64,000 bases of DNA from assembly GCA_005776945.1 (NCBI GenBank), contig SXOB01000088.1:33403-97402 (forward strand), written 5' to 3'. Source of the DNA: Pseudomonadota bacterium. GTDB lineage: Bacteria; Myxococcota_A; UBA796; GCA-2862545. The notes beneath the pieces are model-generated. The model saw nothing but the letters and a program-made list of their open reading frames with translations. It made no database searches and was not told the DNA's origin. The first letter of the stretch is position 1; each line of letters begins with the position of its first letter. Of the stretch, positions 34,345 to 42,942 are shown piece by piece. Both the position numbers and the translations under genes were made by a program.

Positions 34345-35168
34345 GGGGACCTCGAGATGGCGTCGTGGCGACGGTGTTCGGAAAGCGGCATCGCGCGCCG
34401 GATGCGCGCGACTTGATCGGGATCGATGTCGGCCATGGCGATTCCAGGGCCGTCGGAACACCGAGCCACGACATGACCCCACGGATCCACGATCATGCTG
34501 TGTCCGTGGGACTCGCGCAGGCCGTCGTCGTCGTGGTGGCCCTGCTGGCCCGGGGCCAGGACCCAGCATTGGGTTTCGATGGCACGGGCGCGCAGCAGCG
34601 GCTCCCAGTGGTCCTTGCCGGTGCGCGCCGTGAATGCGGCGGGGATGCTGAGCAACACGGCCCCGCGGCGGACGGCAGCTGCGTAGAGCTCGGGGAATCG
34701 CAGGTCGTAGCAAATGCTCAAGCCCATGGGTCCGGCGGGGGTGGGTGCGACGACCACGGTGTCGCCCGACGCCGTCGTCGCGGATTCGCGAAACCGCAGG
34801 TCTGGACCGGCGTCGACGTCGAACAGGTGGAGCTTACGGTAGCTGGCCACGAGGTTGCCGTCGGGCCCGTAAAAGAGGCTCGTGTTCCCGCAGCGGTCTG
34901 GGGAGTGGTCGATGCGCTCAGCAACGCTGCCGATGAGGAGGTGGATCCGGAGCTCGGCCGCGAGGGCCGCGAACCGGCGGTGGGTCGGGCCATCCACGGG
35001 CTCAGCGCGCCGGAGCTTCTCCGTGTGGCTGCCGAGCCAGGTCGTATTTTCTGGCGTGGCCACGAGGCGCGCGCCCCGCGACGCGGCAACGCGCACCCAA
35101 TGCTCGGCGGTCGCGACGTTGGCCTCCGCATCGGATGTGCTTCGGAGTTGGACGACGGCAGCGAGCAC
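34341..35168 (-). CDS. Nitrilase-superfamily amidase (Nit1-like)
   Basis: 275 aa. Full catalytic triad: E40 ('TPENTTW'), K112 ('YRKLHLFDVD') and C153 ('GLSICYDLRFPELY'). 'RKLHLFDVD' and 'CYDLRFPELY' are typical of Nit1/deaminated glutathione amidase, which repairs deaminated glutathione to alpha-ketoglutarate and Cys-Gly. GTG start. It forms an overlapping pair with the AgmX-like gene downstream; a functional link is not obvious. Confidence 0.85.
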   Translation of the reverse strand: MLAAVVQLRSTSDAEANVATAEHWVRVAASRGARLVATPENTTWLGSHTEKLRRAEPVDGPTHRRFAALAAELRIHLLIGSVAERIDHSPDRCGNTSLFYGPDGNLVASYRKLHLFDVDAGPDLRFRESATTASGDTVVVAPTPAGPMGLSICYDLRFPELYAAAVRRGAVLLSIPAAFTARTGKDHWEPLLRARAIETQCWVLAPGQQGHHDDDGLRESHGHSMIVDPWGHVVARCSDGPGIAMADIDPDQVARIRRAMPLSEHRRHDAISRSP

Positions 35169-35189
35169 AGGCCCTCGGAGTCGCCGTCA

Positions 35190-36179
35190 CTAACCCCCAG
35201 CCTTGGGCGCTGCTTCCGGAAGCGTCGCCGGTAGTCGAAGCAGGAGCAGGGCGCCGATGGCGACACCGAACCAAAGTGTGGCCACGCGGACAAGCAACGA
35301 CGCCGCCACGGCGGCGCCGGGGGTCAGGCCTGGAACCAAGCGGACTGCGCCTTCGGCGAGCGCGACGTCGGCGACGCCGAGGCCCCCGGGTGAAGGGCCA
35401 CCGAGGACGGTCGCGCCCGCGTACAAGAATGTGCTGGCCCCAAGCGTGGCGTCGGTGCCCATGCCGCGCAGGACGTACCAGCAGCCCACGCACTCGGCCC
35501 ACCACGCCACCACGCTCAACACCGTCATCGCGAGCAACGATCCAGGAGAGAGGCACGTTCGAAGGGCGGCGGTGGCCTCGCGAATCTTCGGCACGGCGCG
35601 GCTGACCACGGGGACGCGCTCAACCAGGCTCAAGACGCCGTCGACGACGGGCTTGAAGCCGAGCGCCAACAAGCCGACGCCGAGCAGGGCGGTCAAAGTC
35701 AACAGGAAGTCCGCACCGCGCTCGAACCCGGCTTGCTGCGCGTAGGTGGTGACGCCAACGGCGGTCAGCAGAATGACGGCGATGCCGTCCGTTGCGCGCT
35801 CCGCCACCAGAACCGGGACGGTGACAGCCATCGGCGCGCCGTGGATGCGTCGCACGAGCCAGGGCTTGAGAAGCTCGCCCGCCTTGCCGGGGCTGATCAC
35901 CATGGCAAGCCCGGACAGGAAGATGCGCAAGTCCACCGCGTGGGTCAGCGATACGCCGACGCGCTGAAGCAGGAGGTGCCACTTCAAGTAGCGGAGCCCA
36001 TAGTTGACGAGCGTCGTCAGCAATACGAGTGGGTAGACGCGCCAGTCGAAATCGCCGAGCGCACCGACGGTTTGTTCGAACCCGCGGGCGAGCGCCCAGA
36101 CCAACGTCCCAAGCGCGGCAAGGGCCACCGCTGGCCCCAGAAAGCGAGCCACGCGGAGATCGGGTGCCGTCTCGTGCAT
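35190..36179 (-). CDS. UPF0104/LPG synthase-like integral membrane protein
   Basis: 329 aa with about eight membrane helices. The motif 'SGLAMVISPGKAGELLKPWL' (about 90-110) and a late 'GGPSPGGLGVADVALAEG' are characteristic of the UPF0104 / lysylphosphatidylglycerol synthetase membrane-domain family. There is no soluble aminoacyltransferase domain, so it is more likely a flippase-type or unknown membrane protein than MprF itself. Start ATG 36179; a longer frame upstream looks non-coding and overlaps the divergent GAF gene. 21 bases separate it from the amidase gene. Confidence 0.78.
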   Translation of the reverse strand: MHETAPDLRVARFLGPAVALAALGTLVWALARGFEQTVGALGDFDWRVYPLVLLTTLVNYGLRYLKWHLLLQRVGVSLTHAVDLRIFLSGLAMVISPGKAGELLKPWLVRRIHGAPMAVTVPVLVAERATDGIAVILLTAVGVTTYAQQAGFERGADFLLTLTALLGVGLLALGFKPVVDGVLSLVERVPVVSRAVPKIREATAALRTCLSPGSLLAMTVLSVVAWWAECVGCWYVLRGMGTDATLGASTFLYAGATVLGGPSPGGLGVADVALAEGAVRLVPGLTPGAAVAASLLVRVATLWFGVAIGALLLLRLPATLPEAAPKAGG

Positions 36180-36222
36180 CCCGGGCGCGTATCGCGGTAT
36201 CCGTGGGGGGCAGGAGGGCAGC

Positions 36223-36951
36223 GTGCGAGCGTTCAGCGTGGCCTCACCAGGGCGCGAAAGCGTCGACGTCGACGGCGAAAACTGGCTGGTGGCCCTCGGA
36301 CGGGCGTTGTCCTGGGAGGGGCATGACGTTCCCGACCGGCTCGTGTGCGAGGTGCTCGCGAACGGCCGCGTCATCGCGCGTGCGCCAGGCTCGGGGACGA
36401 GTTGGATTGTCTTGCCGCTACGGGACGTCGTGCTGTCCATTCCCCCTTTGGACGAAGACGCGATCGAGGTTCTGCCCTTTGAAGCCATCGACACCCTCGA
36501 TGAGGTTCGCGTCGAGACGGCCGGCGACGGCGCTGGGGACTGGGACGACACGTTGGGCCAACTCGCGGAACAAGTGAACGCCGAGGCGAGCGCGCTGTTG
36601 TTGCTCCGCCAGGGTCATCTGCGCTTTGTGGCGGCAACGGGGCCCGTCGCCCACCGCCTGCTCGGCGTTCAATTGCCGCCTGCCAGCGGTGTCGCCGGGT
36701 ACGTCCTCCTTCGTCGTGCGACCGTGGTGCTTGGTGAGGCGCGCAGCGACGCCCGGCACCACCAGGCCATGGACGAACTTACTGGCTATGTCACACGCTC
36801 AATCGTCGCGACGCCGGTCGTCGCGGGCGGTGAAGCCGTTGGCGTCCTCGAGGTCGTCAACGCCAACGGTAGCGACGGATTCAGCCGCGCCCAGGTTGCG
36901 GCGGTGGAGCGGGCGGCGCTTTCCATCGGCGCGCACCTCGGATCGCGCTGA
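36223..36951 (+). CDS. GAF-domain protein
   Basis: 242 aa, GTG with AGGAGG upstream. Residues about 95-240 form a GAF domain ('DTLGQLAEQVNAEASALLLL', 'VAATGPVAHRL', 'ARSDARHHQAMDELTGY', 'SIVATPVVAGGEAVGVLEVVN'). The N-terminal 95 residues are beta-rich and could be a weak FHA fold ('VLSIPPLDEDAIEVLPF' close to its end). No output domain is fused, so it may be a ligand sensor acting on another protein. It is divergent from the UPF0104 gene and overlaps the convergent membrane protein by 71 bases. Confidence 0.7.
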   Translation: MRAFSVASPGRESVDVDGENWLVALGRALSWEGHDVPDRLVCEVLANGRVIARAPGSGTSWIVLPLRDVVLSIPPLDEDAIEVLPFEAIDTLDEVRVETAGDGAGDWDDTLGQLAEQVNAEASALLLLRQGHLRFVAATGPVAHRLLGVQLPPASGVAGYVLLRRATVVLGEARSDARHHQAMDELTGYVTRSIVATPVVAGGEAVGVLEVVNANGSDGFSRAQVAAVERAALSIGAHLGSR

Positions 36952-37519
36952 GGGCAATCGCGGCCAGACCCAGGCCTACGAGCGGGGTCATTGGCGCGTG
37001 GGGGGCCCGAGCGGCGAGTCCCACGCGGGGAGCAGAGTCAAGCCACAACGTCTCCCACCCCGTGGCCGAGCGAAGCGTCACGTCGACGGTGCGTGTGGCT
37101 TCGGTCGAAAGCCAGGTTCCGGTCCTGTCGGCCACAATGCCATCCCGACCCGGAAACAGCGAAGCCGAATGGTCGACGACTTGGGTTCCGTGGGCTTCGA
37201 GGTCGAAACGCGTCAGCGACACGTGGTCGGGCAGTGCGCCGTCCTCGAGGTGGATCTGCTGCACGGGCCCCGGGACCGTGAGTTCGAAACCGTAGGACTG
37301 GCCGCCGGGCGCGTCGGCCCGGACGAGACGCTGGGGTTCGCCTCCATCGAATGACACGAGAAGGGCCGACGAGAGTTCGTCGGCGGTGACATCGCGTTCG
37401 CTTGGCGGAAGCCGCACCTCCCAGCGGACGAGCGCGTCGTCATCATCGAACCGGAGGGTCCATGTTCTGGCAATCGGTTGGCCTCCCGCAGGGTGCGCGG
37501 ACGCCATGGCGGGCATCAC
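36881..37519 (-). CDS. Probable exported, tail-anchored protein, unknown
   Basis: 212 aa. A weak N-terminal signal-like stretch, a beta-rich body with many Asp, and one hydrophobic segment near the end ('TPLVGLGLAAIALSAI', about 177-192) followed by Arg/Lys and a Pro-rich tail. The topology fits a periplasmic domain anchored at its C-terminus. ATG overlaps the stop of the response regulator gene (ATGA), so it is the last gene of the tad/two-component operon. Its 3' 71 bases are antisense to the GAF gene. Family not recognised. Confidence 0.55.
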   Translation of the reverse strand: MMPAMASAHPAGGQPIARTWTLRFDDDDALVRWEVRLPPSERDVTADELSSALLVSFDGGEPQRLVRADAPGGQSYGFELTVPGPVQQIHLEDGALPDHVSLTRFDLEAHGTQVVDHSASLFPGRDGIVADRTGTWLSTEATRTVDVTLRSATGWETLWLDSAPRVGLAARAPHAPMTPLVGLGLAAIALSAIRGARRWKAPPAPPPQPGRG

Positions 37520-38745
37520 GATGCGAGCCCGTGCTTCAGGAGCTTGTACTTCAACGTGTTGCGTTCGACGCCGAGCAGCTTGCCAACGCGATTTCGGTCG
37601 CCGTCACACTGGGAAAGGGCCGCTTCCAGAATGGCCCTCTCCACGTTCTCCATGTGTTCCTGCAAGTTGAAGCCGGGTTCCAACTCTGGCACGCCAGAGG
37701 CGGCCACGGGTGCAGGGCCTCGACTGAAGGGCTGAATCTGGAAGTGCTCGATGCCCATGACCACGGCGCGTTCGGCGGCGTTCATGAGTTCGCGGACGTT
37801 GCCGGGCCAGGTGTGGCGTGCGACGGCGTGGATGACCTCCCGGTCCGGGACCGGGAGCGGGCGCCGATAGGCGGTCGAAAACCGCTTGAGCTGGGCTTGG
37901 AACATCGGAACGATGTCGTCCTGGCGGTCGCGAAGTGGCGGCACGGTGACGACGAGGACCGCGAGCCTGAAGTACAACTCAGGGCGAATTTCGCCGTCGC
38001 GGACGCGGCGAAGGCCGCCAGGTTGGGCGGTGGCCATCAGACGCACGTCGCGTGGAACCAAGCCTAGCATGCGCACGAGTGTGCGTTGCTGGTCGTCAGC
38101 GAGGTCGTCGATGTTCGAAAGGACGACGCTGCCGCGCTCCGGCCAAGGGGCGTCTGTTCCAGGGTCCCGCAGCGTGAGCGGCAGCGAGGAGCCCATCCGG
38201 TCGTTGCTTAGCCGGTGCAGGACCTCTGCAGCGTAGGTGCGCCCTGTGCCGACTTCGCCCTCAATCCACACGGGCGACGGTACGTCGGCTGCGCGCCCGA
38301 GGAGGTCGATGAGCGTGCGCCCCGCTGCCGAAGACGCGACGACGTCCTGCATCTCCGTTGGGGCCACTTCGACCTGGGGACTGCGAAGGGCGTCGAGGCG
38401 CGCTTCGATCTGTTCAACGGTGACGGGCTTCGTGAGAAAATCGCGGGCACCGAGGCGCATCGCGCGTACAGCAGTGTCGATGGCGCCGTACGCGGTGAAG
38501 ACGAAGACGTCGGGCGCAGGCGTTCGGCTGCGGGCGGCTTCGAGCACGGCCATCCCGTCAACCGGTTCCATCCGGAGGTCGGTCAGGACGACGTCGGGTC
38601 GGAAGGTGTCCAACTCCCGTATGGCGGCTTCGCCGTCGAAGACGGCCTGGACCTCGTCACCGAGTTTCTGAAGGAGCTTTGCGAGAGCGGTCGCGCTCGC
38701 GCGGTTGTCATCGACGACGAGGATCCGCAGTGTTCGGCGTTCCAC
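37516..38745 (-). CDS. NtrC-like response regulator with degenerate ATPase motifs
   Basis: 409 aa from GTG 38745 (GAGGA upstream), 38 bases inside the kinase gene. Receiver domain 5-120 is intact: D12, D13, phospho-acceptor D56, T84, K106. The central domain resembles sigma-54 activators, but Walker A reads 'GEVGTGRT' (163-170) with Arg169 in place of Lys. Walker B reads 'VVLSNIDDL' without the usual Asp-Glu, and the GAFTGA loop is absent. The FIS-type helix-turn-helix at the C-terminus ('NRVGKLLGVERNTLKYKLL') is good. It probably binds DNA without classical sigma-54 activation. Confidence 0.85.
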   Translation of the reverse strand: MERRTLRILVVDDNRASATALAKLLQKLGDEVQAVFDGEAAIRELDTFRPDVVLTDLRMEPVDGMAVLEAARSRTPAPDVFVFTAYGAIDTAVRAMRLGARDFLTKPVTVEQIEARLDALRSPQVEVAPTEMQDVVASSAAGRTLIDLLGRAADVPSPVWIEGEVGTGRTYAAEVLHRLSNDRMGSSLPLTLRDPGTDAPWPERGSVVLSNIDDLADDQQRTLVRMLGLVPRDVRLMATAQPGGLRRVRDGEIRPELYFRLAVLVVTVPPLRDRQDDIVPMFQAQLKRFSTAYRRPLPVPDREVIHAVARHTWPGNVRELMNAAERAVVMGIEHFQIQPFSRGPAPVAASGVPELEPGFNLQEHMENVERAILEAALSQCDGDRNRVGKLLGVERNTLKYKLLKHGLAS

Positions 38746-40096
38746 GTGGATCCTCAGGGCCGTCCAAGGGCAGATGGATGGAGAAGCGAGCGCCGCCCAG
38801 TTTCGACGGGCCGTGGCGGACGTAACCGCCATGAGCCTCCACGACGCCGCGGACGAGGATCAGCCCGATGCCCGAACCGTCGATCTTGGTGGTCACCTGG
38901 GTGTCGAAGATGGCATCCACGATGCTCGGATCGACGCCGTCGCCATTGTCGTCGACATGAATCGCGATGTGGCCGTCGGATTCGTCGGTCGTCACCACGA
39001 CCACTCCCGTTTGCATCGGGACGGTCTGCAGGGCGTTCTGAACGAGGTTCTCGATGGCCCGAGACAGGAATGCGCGGTCGGTCGACACCACGCGACGCGA
39101 AAGGTCGCCTGTCGTCAGCGAAATGCTCCTCTGGCGTGCAGAGGCCTGGAGAACGCCAACTACCTGAGACACGACATGTCCCAAGGGTTGGCTTCGCCGG
39201 GCGAGTTGCAGAGCCCCGCCTGTGGCGCCGTTGCGGAGCAAGCGGCGTACGACTTGCTCGAGGTTGCGAATCTCCTCGCCGATGCCGCCCGCGATTTTTC
39301 GGCGTTCGACGGGGTCCTCCTCCAGTGCGATGAGGCTCGTGTGGAACTCCAACGCTTGGAGCGGGTTGCGCACTTCGTGGGCGACGACGCGCGCCATCTC
39401 CTGGACGACCTGGATCCGAGCGGCGAGGGCGTCTTGGCGGGAAGCAAAAGCCTCCGCGGTTGCCTGGACCCGTTCAGCGAGCGCATCGAGCTCGACCAAG
39501 CCGCTGCGGGGCACTACGACGTTCCGTTCGCCGTTGGCGAGTCGGCTAAGCGCGCGGGAAATGTCGGAGAGGGGGGAAAGGACCCTCAGGACAACGACGC
39601 TCGTGATCACACCGACCAGGGCGGCGAGGACGGCAATGAGGCCGACGACCTGCCGGCGGCTGTTGCGCTCGACCTCCATCCCGGCGACAATGCTGACGCC
39701 TCGGAGCTTGCGGCAGGCGAGCGCCCAGTCCGCCCCTTCCGCTCCCGGAACTACGACTTCGAGGTTGGGCGAGCGGCAGGCTCGGGCGAAGGCCGATTCG
39801 GAGACGGCTTCGTTGGCGGCGTACACAGGTTGGCCATCTTCAACGAAGACCTCAATCAGATCGACGCGCAGGCGCTCCAAGGTCGCCGATGTGACCGCCA
39901 ACCCGTCGTCGATATCGTTCTCGGCCTCACGAGCTGCGTAGGCCGCTTGGCGCAACGCCACAGCCTCGGCCGCGATCCGTAGGCGGTCGGAAACGGGAAT
40001 GATGGTCGGAAGGAGCGCGACCGCGGCCACGAGACCTGACAACACGCCAAGCACCAGCGCCGCGGACGGGCGCCCAAGTGCCCAGCGGCGAATCAC
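38708..40096 (-). CDS. Membrane sensor histidine kinase
   Basis: 462 aa. Membrane helices at about 13-35 and 173-195 enclose a periplasmic sensor of about 135 residues. A HAMP region follows, then the phospho-acceptor H240 in 'VVAHEVRNPLQAL' and an ATPase domain with 'NLVQNAL' (N box), 'DDNGDGVD' (G1) and 'GSGIGLILVRGVVEAHGG' (G2). All catalytic boxes are intact. Its overlap with the regulator gene makes them a cognate pair. It follows the tad genes on the same transcript unit (overlap with the small lipoprotein), so it may sense pilus or envelope status. Confidence 0.9.
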   Translation of the reverse strand: MIRRWALGRPSAALVLGVLSGLVAAVALLPTIIPVSDRLRIAAEAVALRQAAYAAREAENDIDDGLAVTSATLERLRVDLIEVFVEDGQPVYAANEAVSESAFARACRSPNLEVVVPGAEGADWALACRKLRGVSIVAGMEVERNSRRQVVGLIAVLAALVGVITSVVVLRVLSPLSDISRALSRLANGERNVVVPRSGLVELDALAERVQATAEAFASRQDALAARIQVVQEMARVVAHEVRNPLQALEFHTSLIALEEDPVERRKIAGGIGEEIRNLEQVVRRLLRNGATGGALQLARRSQPLGHVVSQVVGVLQASARQRSISLTTGDLSRRVVSTDRAFLSRAIENLVQNALQTVPMQTGVVVVTTDESDGHIAIHVDDNGDGVDPSIVDAIFDTQVTTKIDGSGIGLILVRGVVEAHGGYVRHGPSKLGGARFSIHLPLDGPEDPRGTPNTADPRRR

Positions 40097-40323
40097 TCCA
40101 TGCCAGCCGCGCCGGACTCCTCATCCGTTGTCTGCTCTTGGACGCGAATGCGGATTTCTGCCGCTTCCACGCCGTAGAGTTGGTACAAGCTCGACGCAAC
40201 CGAGGCGCGCGTGAGATCGGCCTGCAGGGTAAACGCCTGGTCGAAGGCGCGACCGTAGTCGTAGGTCAGGTGCAAGGGGGCGCAGCCAGCCAGGCCGAGC
40301 GAGAGGAAAGTCACGCGAGTCAC
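40093..40323 (-). CDS. Small lipoprotein in tad operon
   Basis: 76 aa, GTG start overlapping the stop of the TPR gene. Signal 'MTRVTFLSLGLAGC' ends in a lipobox with Cys14. The mature part is short and helical ('LYQLYGVEAAEIRIRVQEQ'). Tad clusters often contain a small outer-membrane lipoprotein, and this may be the local equivalent, but no specific family is evident. Confidence 0.6.
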   Translation of the reverse strand: MTRVTFLSLGLAGCAPLHLTYDYGRAFDQAFTLQADLTRASVASSLYQLYGVEAAEIRIRVQEQTTDEESGAAGME

Positions 40324-41072
40324 GGGTTCTCCGAGGCGTCAGGGTGGTTTAGCGCGTCCAGGGCCGCCACGTGACGCGGATTTGCATCGAGCGCCCGCCG
40401 CCACGCGGCCTGGGCGAGGTCGCCGTGGCCAAGAAGGTTGTGCGCAACGCCCACGTTGTAGTGGGCGTCAGCGGTGGAGCCCGACGCGCGGAAAGAGCGG
40501 AAGCCCGCCCCTTCATTGCCGACCGCTATCTGGGCCATGCCCAAGTTGTTGCGGAAGCGCGCGACCGTGGGCTCGAGGCGGACGGCGGTTTGGAGGGCCT
40601 CGAGGCTCGCGTCCGCGCGACCCGCGGTGAGATTCAGGTAGCCAAGGTTGTTCCAGGCGCTCGCGCGATCGGCGTCCAACTCGACGGCCCGCTCGCAGGC
40701 CGTCACAGCTTCATCGACGCGTTGCTCGTTGGCGTACAGCACGCATCGGGCCTCGTGCACCCGCGGATCGCGCGGCTTCGCCTCAAAGGCGCGGTCGAGC
40801 ATCTCATGGGCCTCGTCGATCAGGCCTGCGTCGCGGGCGACGATGCCTTGTTGGAGGTCCAACTCGTCGTCATTGCGTCCCTGGTCCCGCATCACCTGGA
40901 TCAGCGCCATCGAGCGCTCGATGTCGCCTTGGTCGATCAGCAGTTCCAGGAGGGCAAACTGGGCGCTTTCGCCTTCCGAGATCCAACGTGGTGCGGGTTC
41001 GGTAGGCTGGCGCTTCCGGGCGGCCACGAGCCCGAGCGCGAGCACCACAAGCAGCGTAGGGCGGAGCCTCAT
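40320..41072 (-). CDS. TPR protein, TadD-like
   Basis: 250 aa. N-terminal signal or anchor 'LLVVLALGLVA', then tetratricopeptide repeats over about 35-240, clearest in 'AWNNLGYLNLTAGRADASLE' and 'FRNNLGMAQIAVGNEGAGF'. TadD lipoproteins in tad operons have this architecture and help assemble the secretin; here no lipobox Cys follows the signal, so it is not a typical lipoprotein. Overlaps tadC by 4 bases. Confidence 0.75.
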   Translation of the reverse strand: MRLRPTLLVVLALGLVAARKRQPTEPAPRWISEGESAQFALLELLIDQGDIERSMALIQVMRDQGRNDDELDLQQGIVARDAGLIDEAHEMLDRAFEAKPRDPRVHEARCVLYANEQRVDEAVTACERAVELDADRASAWNNLGYLNLTAGRADASLEALQTAVRLEPTVARFRNNLGMAQIAVGNEGAGFRSFRASGSTADAHYNVGVAHNLLGHGDLAQAAWRRALDANPRHVAALDALNHPDASENP

Positions 41073-41986
41073 TCGGTGAGCGTCCGGTAGGCTTGAATGA
41101 GGGCCGGACCGAGAAGGACCGACACGAGAACGGGGAGCAGGAAGAGGATCATGACCACGGTCAGCTTCGGGCTGACCTTGGCAGCCTCTTCTTCGGCACG
41201 CGACATTCGCTTCGTGCGGGTGATGCGGGCATGGACGCGAAGTGACTTTGCGATGGACGTCCCGAAACGCTCGGCCTGAACGAGCATGTTGACTAGCGAC
41301 CGGACCTCGTCGAGGCCTGTGCGTCCTTCCAAGTGCTTCAGCGCGTCCACGCGGCTGATGCCGGCTGAAATTTCGTGGTTGACCATCTGAAACTCTTTCG
41401 CAAGTTCAGGCGCCGCGGCTTCCATTTCCGCGGCGACGCGCCGGAAGGCGGCGTCGAGGCCCAAGCCCGCTTCGACGGACGAGACAAGGAGGTCGAGAGA
41501 GTCGGGGAACGCCGCCAACAGCCGCTTTTGCCGGTTCTGGACGACGTTCTGTACGTACATTTGGGGCCCGAAGTACCCGGCGGTCACGGCCATGAGAACC
41601 GTGATCGACATCATCGTGATCGACTGGCGGGTCGCGATGGGGATCACGAGAATTGCGCAGCCAATGGCGGCGGCAACGCGTAGACCGTTGAACATCTCCA
41701 ACGCGTTCCGCGAGCGGAAGCCGGCCTGCATGAGCATGAGGCGGAGCTTGTTGACGTCGCCTTCATTGGTGGACTTCGCGAGGCGGCCGAGGCGCTCAGC
41801 GACCATCTCAACGCCGCCTTCGGGGGCGTCGATACCCGTCAGGGCCATCGCCTCTTGCCGTTGGTCATCCTGAAGCTCGCGAAGGCGGTCGCGAGCAGTT
41901 CGAGACGGGTTGAGGAACGTATAGGCACCGTAGATCAGCGTGCCGAAGCCGATGGCGACGGTCAGGCCGACGACCAGGGTCACCAT
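41069..41986 (-). CDS. tadC: Tad pilus inner-membrane platform protein TadC
   Basis: 305 aa from ATG 41986 with GGAGG upstream; longer frame rejected because it enters tadB. Type II secretion system F domain: 'LLAAFPDSLDLLVSSVEAGL', 'EMEAAAPELAKEFQMVNHEI', 'RSLVNMLVQAERFGTSIAKS', with membrane helices near 5-25, 105-145 and 280-300. TadB and TadC form the platform that the CpaF ATPase acts on. Confidence 0.9.
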   Translation of the reverse strand: MVTLVVGLTVAIGFGTLIYGAYTFLNPSRTARDRLRELQDDQRQEAMALTGIDAPEGGVEMVAERLGRLAKSTNEGDVNKLRLMLMQAGFRSRNALEMFNGLRVAAAIGCAILVIPIATRQSITMMSITVLMAVTAGYFGPQMYVQNVVQNRQKRLLAAFPDSLDLLVSSVEAGLGLDAAFRRVAAEMEAAAPELAKEFQMVNHEISAGISRVDALKHLEGRTGLDEVRSLVNMLVQAERFGTSIAKSLRVHARITRTKRMSRAEEEAAKVSPKLTVVMILFLLPVLVSVLLGPALIQAYRTLTE

Positions 41987-41987
41987 C

Positions 41988-42941
41988 TCAGACCTCCACG
42001 TTCGACAGGTCGCGCATGATGAAGACGCCAAGGATGTAAGCTGTCGCGCACCCGGCCAACACGAGGTTGCCCAACGGGTCGGTCCAAAGCGGCGTCAGAT
42101 AGCGAGGGTTCAACCATGACAAGATAAACATGACGCCAAGCGGAAGGCTGCCGAGAACGAGCGCCGAAAAGCGCGCTTCGGAAGTCATGGCTCGGACCTT
42201 GGCCTGGAAGACGAAGCGAGATCGAATCGTCTCGGAGATGTTCTCGAGAATCTCGATCAAGTTGCCACCCGTTTCCCGCTGAAGGAGGACGGACGACACC
42301 ATGAGGCGAAGGTCGAACACCCCGGGGTTGCGGTCGAGCATCTTATGGAACGCTTCGCGGTAGTCGCGGCCGAAGCGGACCTCCTCGAAAACGCGTCCGA
42401 ACTCGCCCGACACGGGCATCGGCATTTCTTCCGCAACGAGGCGGAACGCGTCGTTGAGAGCGAGACCGGCCTGGAGCGATCGCGACATGAGCTCCAGCGA
42501 GTCCGGCAGCTGCTCGACGAGCTTGCTCGCACGGGCGGCACCCTGCAGGCCGAGCCAGAAATAGGGAAGGTAGCCAAGCCCGATGCCCACCATGGCGCCG
42601 GGCAGGCCAATCAGAATGAAGCCACCGACCATCCCAACCGCGGAGGCCATGCCCATTCTCAACACGAGACCGCTCACGCCGAGGCCCGAGTCGGCCGCCA
42701 TCAAGGCCAAGTTCATGCGCCGGCCGAGGTCGCCAAGCGATGTGGCCGTCGCGTCGGCCTCCCGATCCTTGAACAAGGTTTCGTAGTCGCCGTCGACGTT
42801 CGGACCGCCACCCAGGCGGCGCAGGATCTCTGCCTGCTTGGCTTCCTGGCGCGCGACGTAGCCCCAGTAGGCGGCCTGGCCCACGCCAAGAACCAGCGTG
42901 AAGACCACCGCCAAGACGATGACGATGAGCCAGTCGAGCAC
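41988..42941 (-). CDS. tadB: Tad pilus inner-membrane platform protein TadB
   Basis: 317 aa from GTG 42941 (GGAGG seven bases upstream). GspF-like domain: 'EQLPDSLELMSRSLQAGLAL', 'FGRDYREAFHKMLDRNP', 'LQRETGGNLIEILENISETI', 'RSRFVFQAKVRAMTSEARFS'. N-terminal helix 'IVIVLAVVFTLVLGV'. One base separates it from both cpaF and tadC, with identical 'GGAGGTCTGA' leaders before tadB and tadC. Confidence 0.92.
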   Translation of the reverse strand: MLDWLIVIVLAVVFTLVLGVGQAAYWGYVARQEAKQAEILRRLGGGPNVDGDYETLFKDREADATATSLGDLGRRMNLALMAADSGLGVSGLVLRMGMASAVGMVGGFILIGLPGAMVGIGLGYLPYFWLGLQGAARASKLVEQLPDSLELMSRSLQAGLALNDAFRLVAEEMPMPVSGEFGRVFEEVRFGRDYREAFHKMLDRNPGVFDLRLMVSSVLLQRETGGNLIEILENISETIRSRFVFQAKVRAMTSEARFSALVLGSLPLGVMFILSWLNPRYLTPLWTDPLGNLVLAGCATAYILGVFIMRDLSNVEV

Positions 42942-42942
42942 G

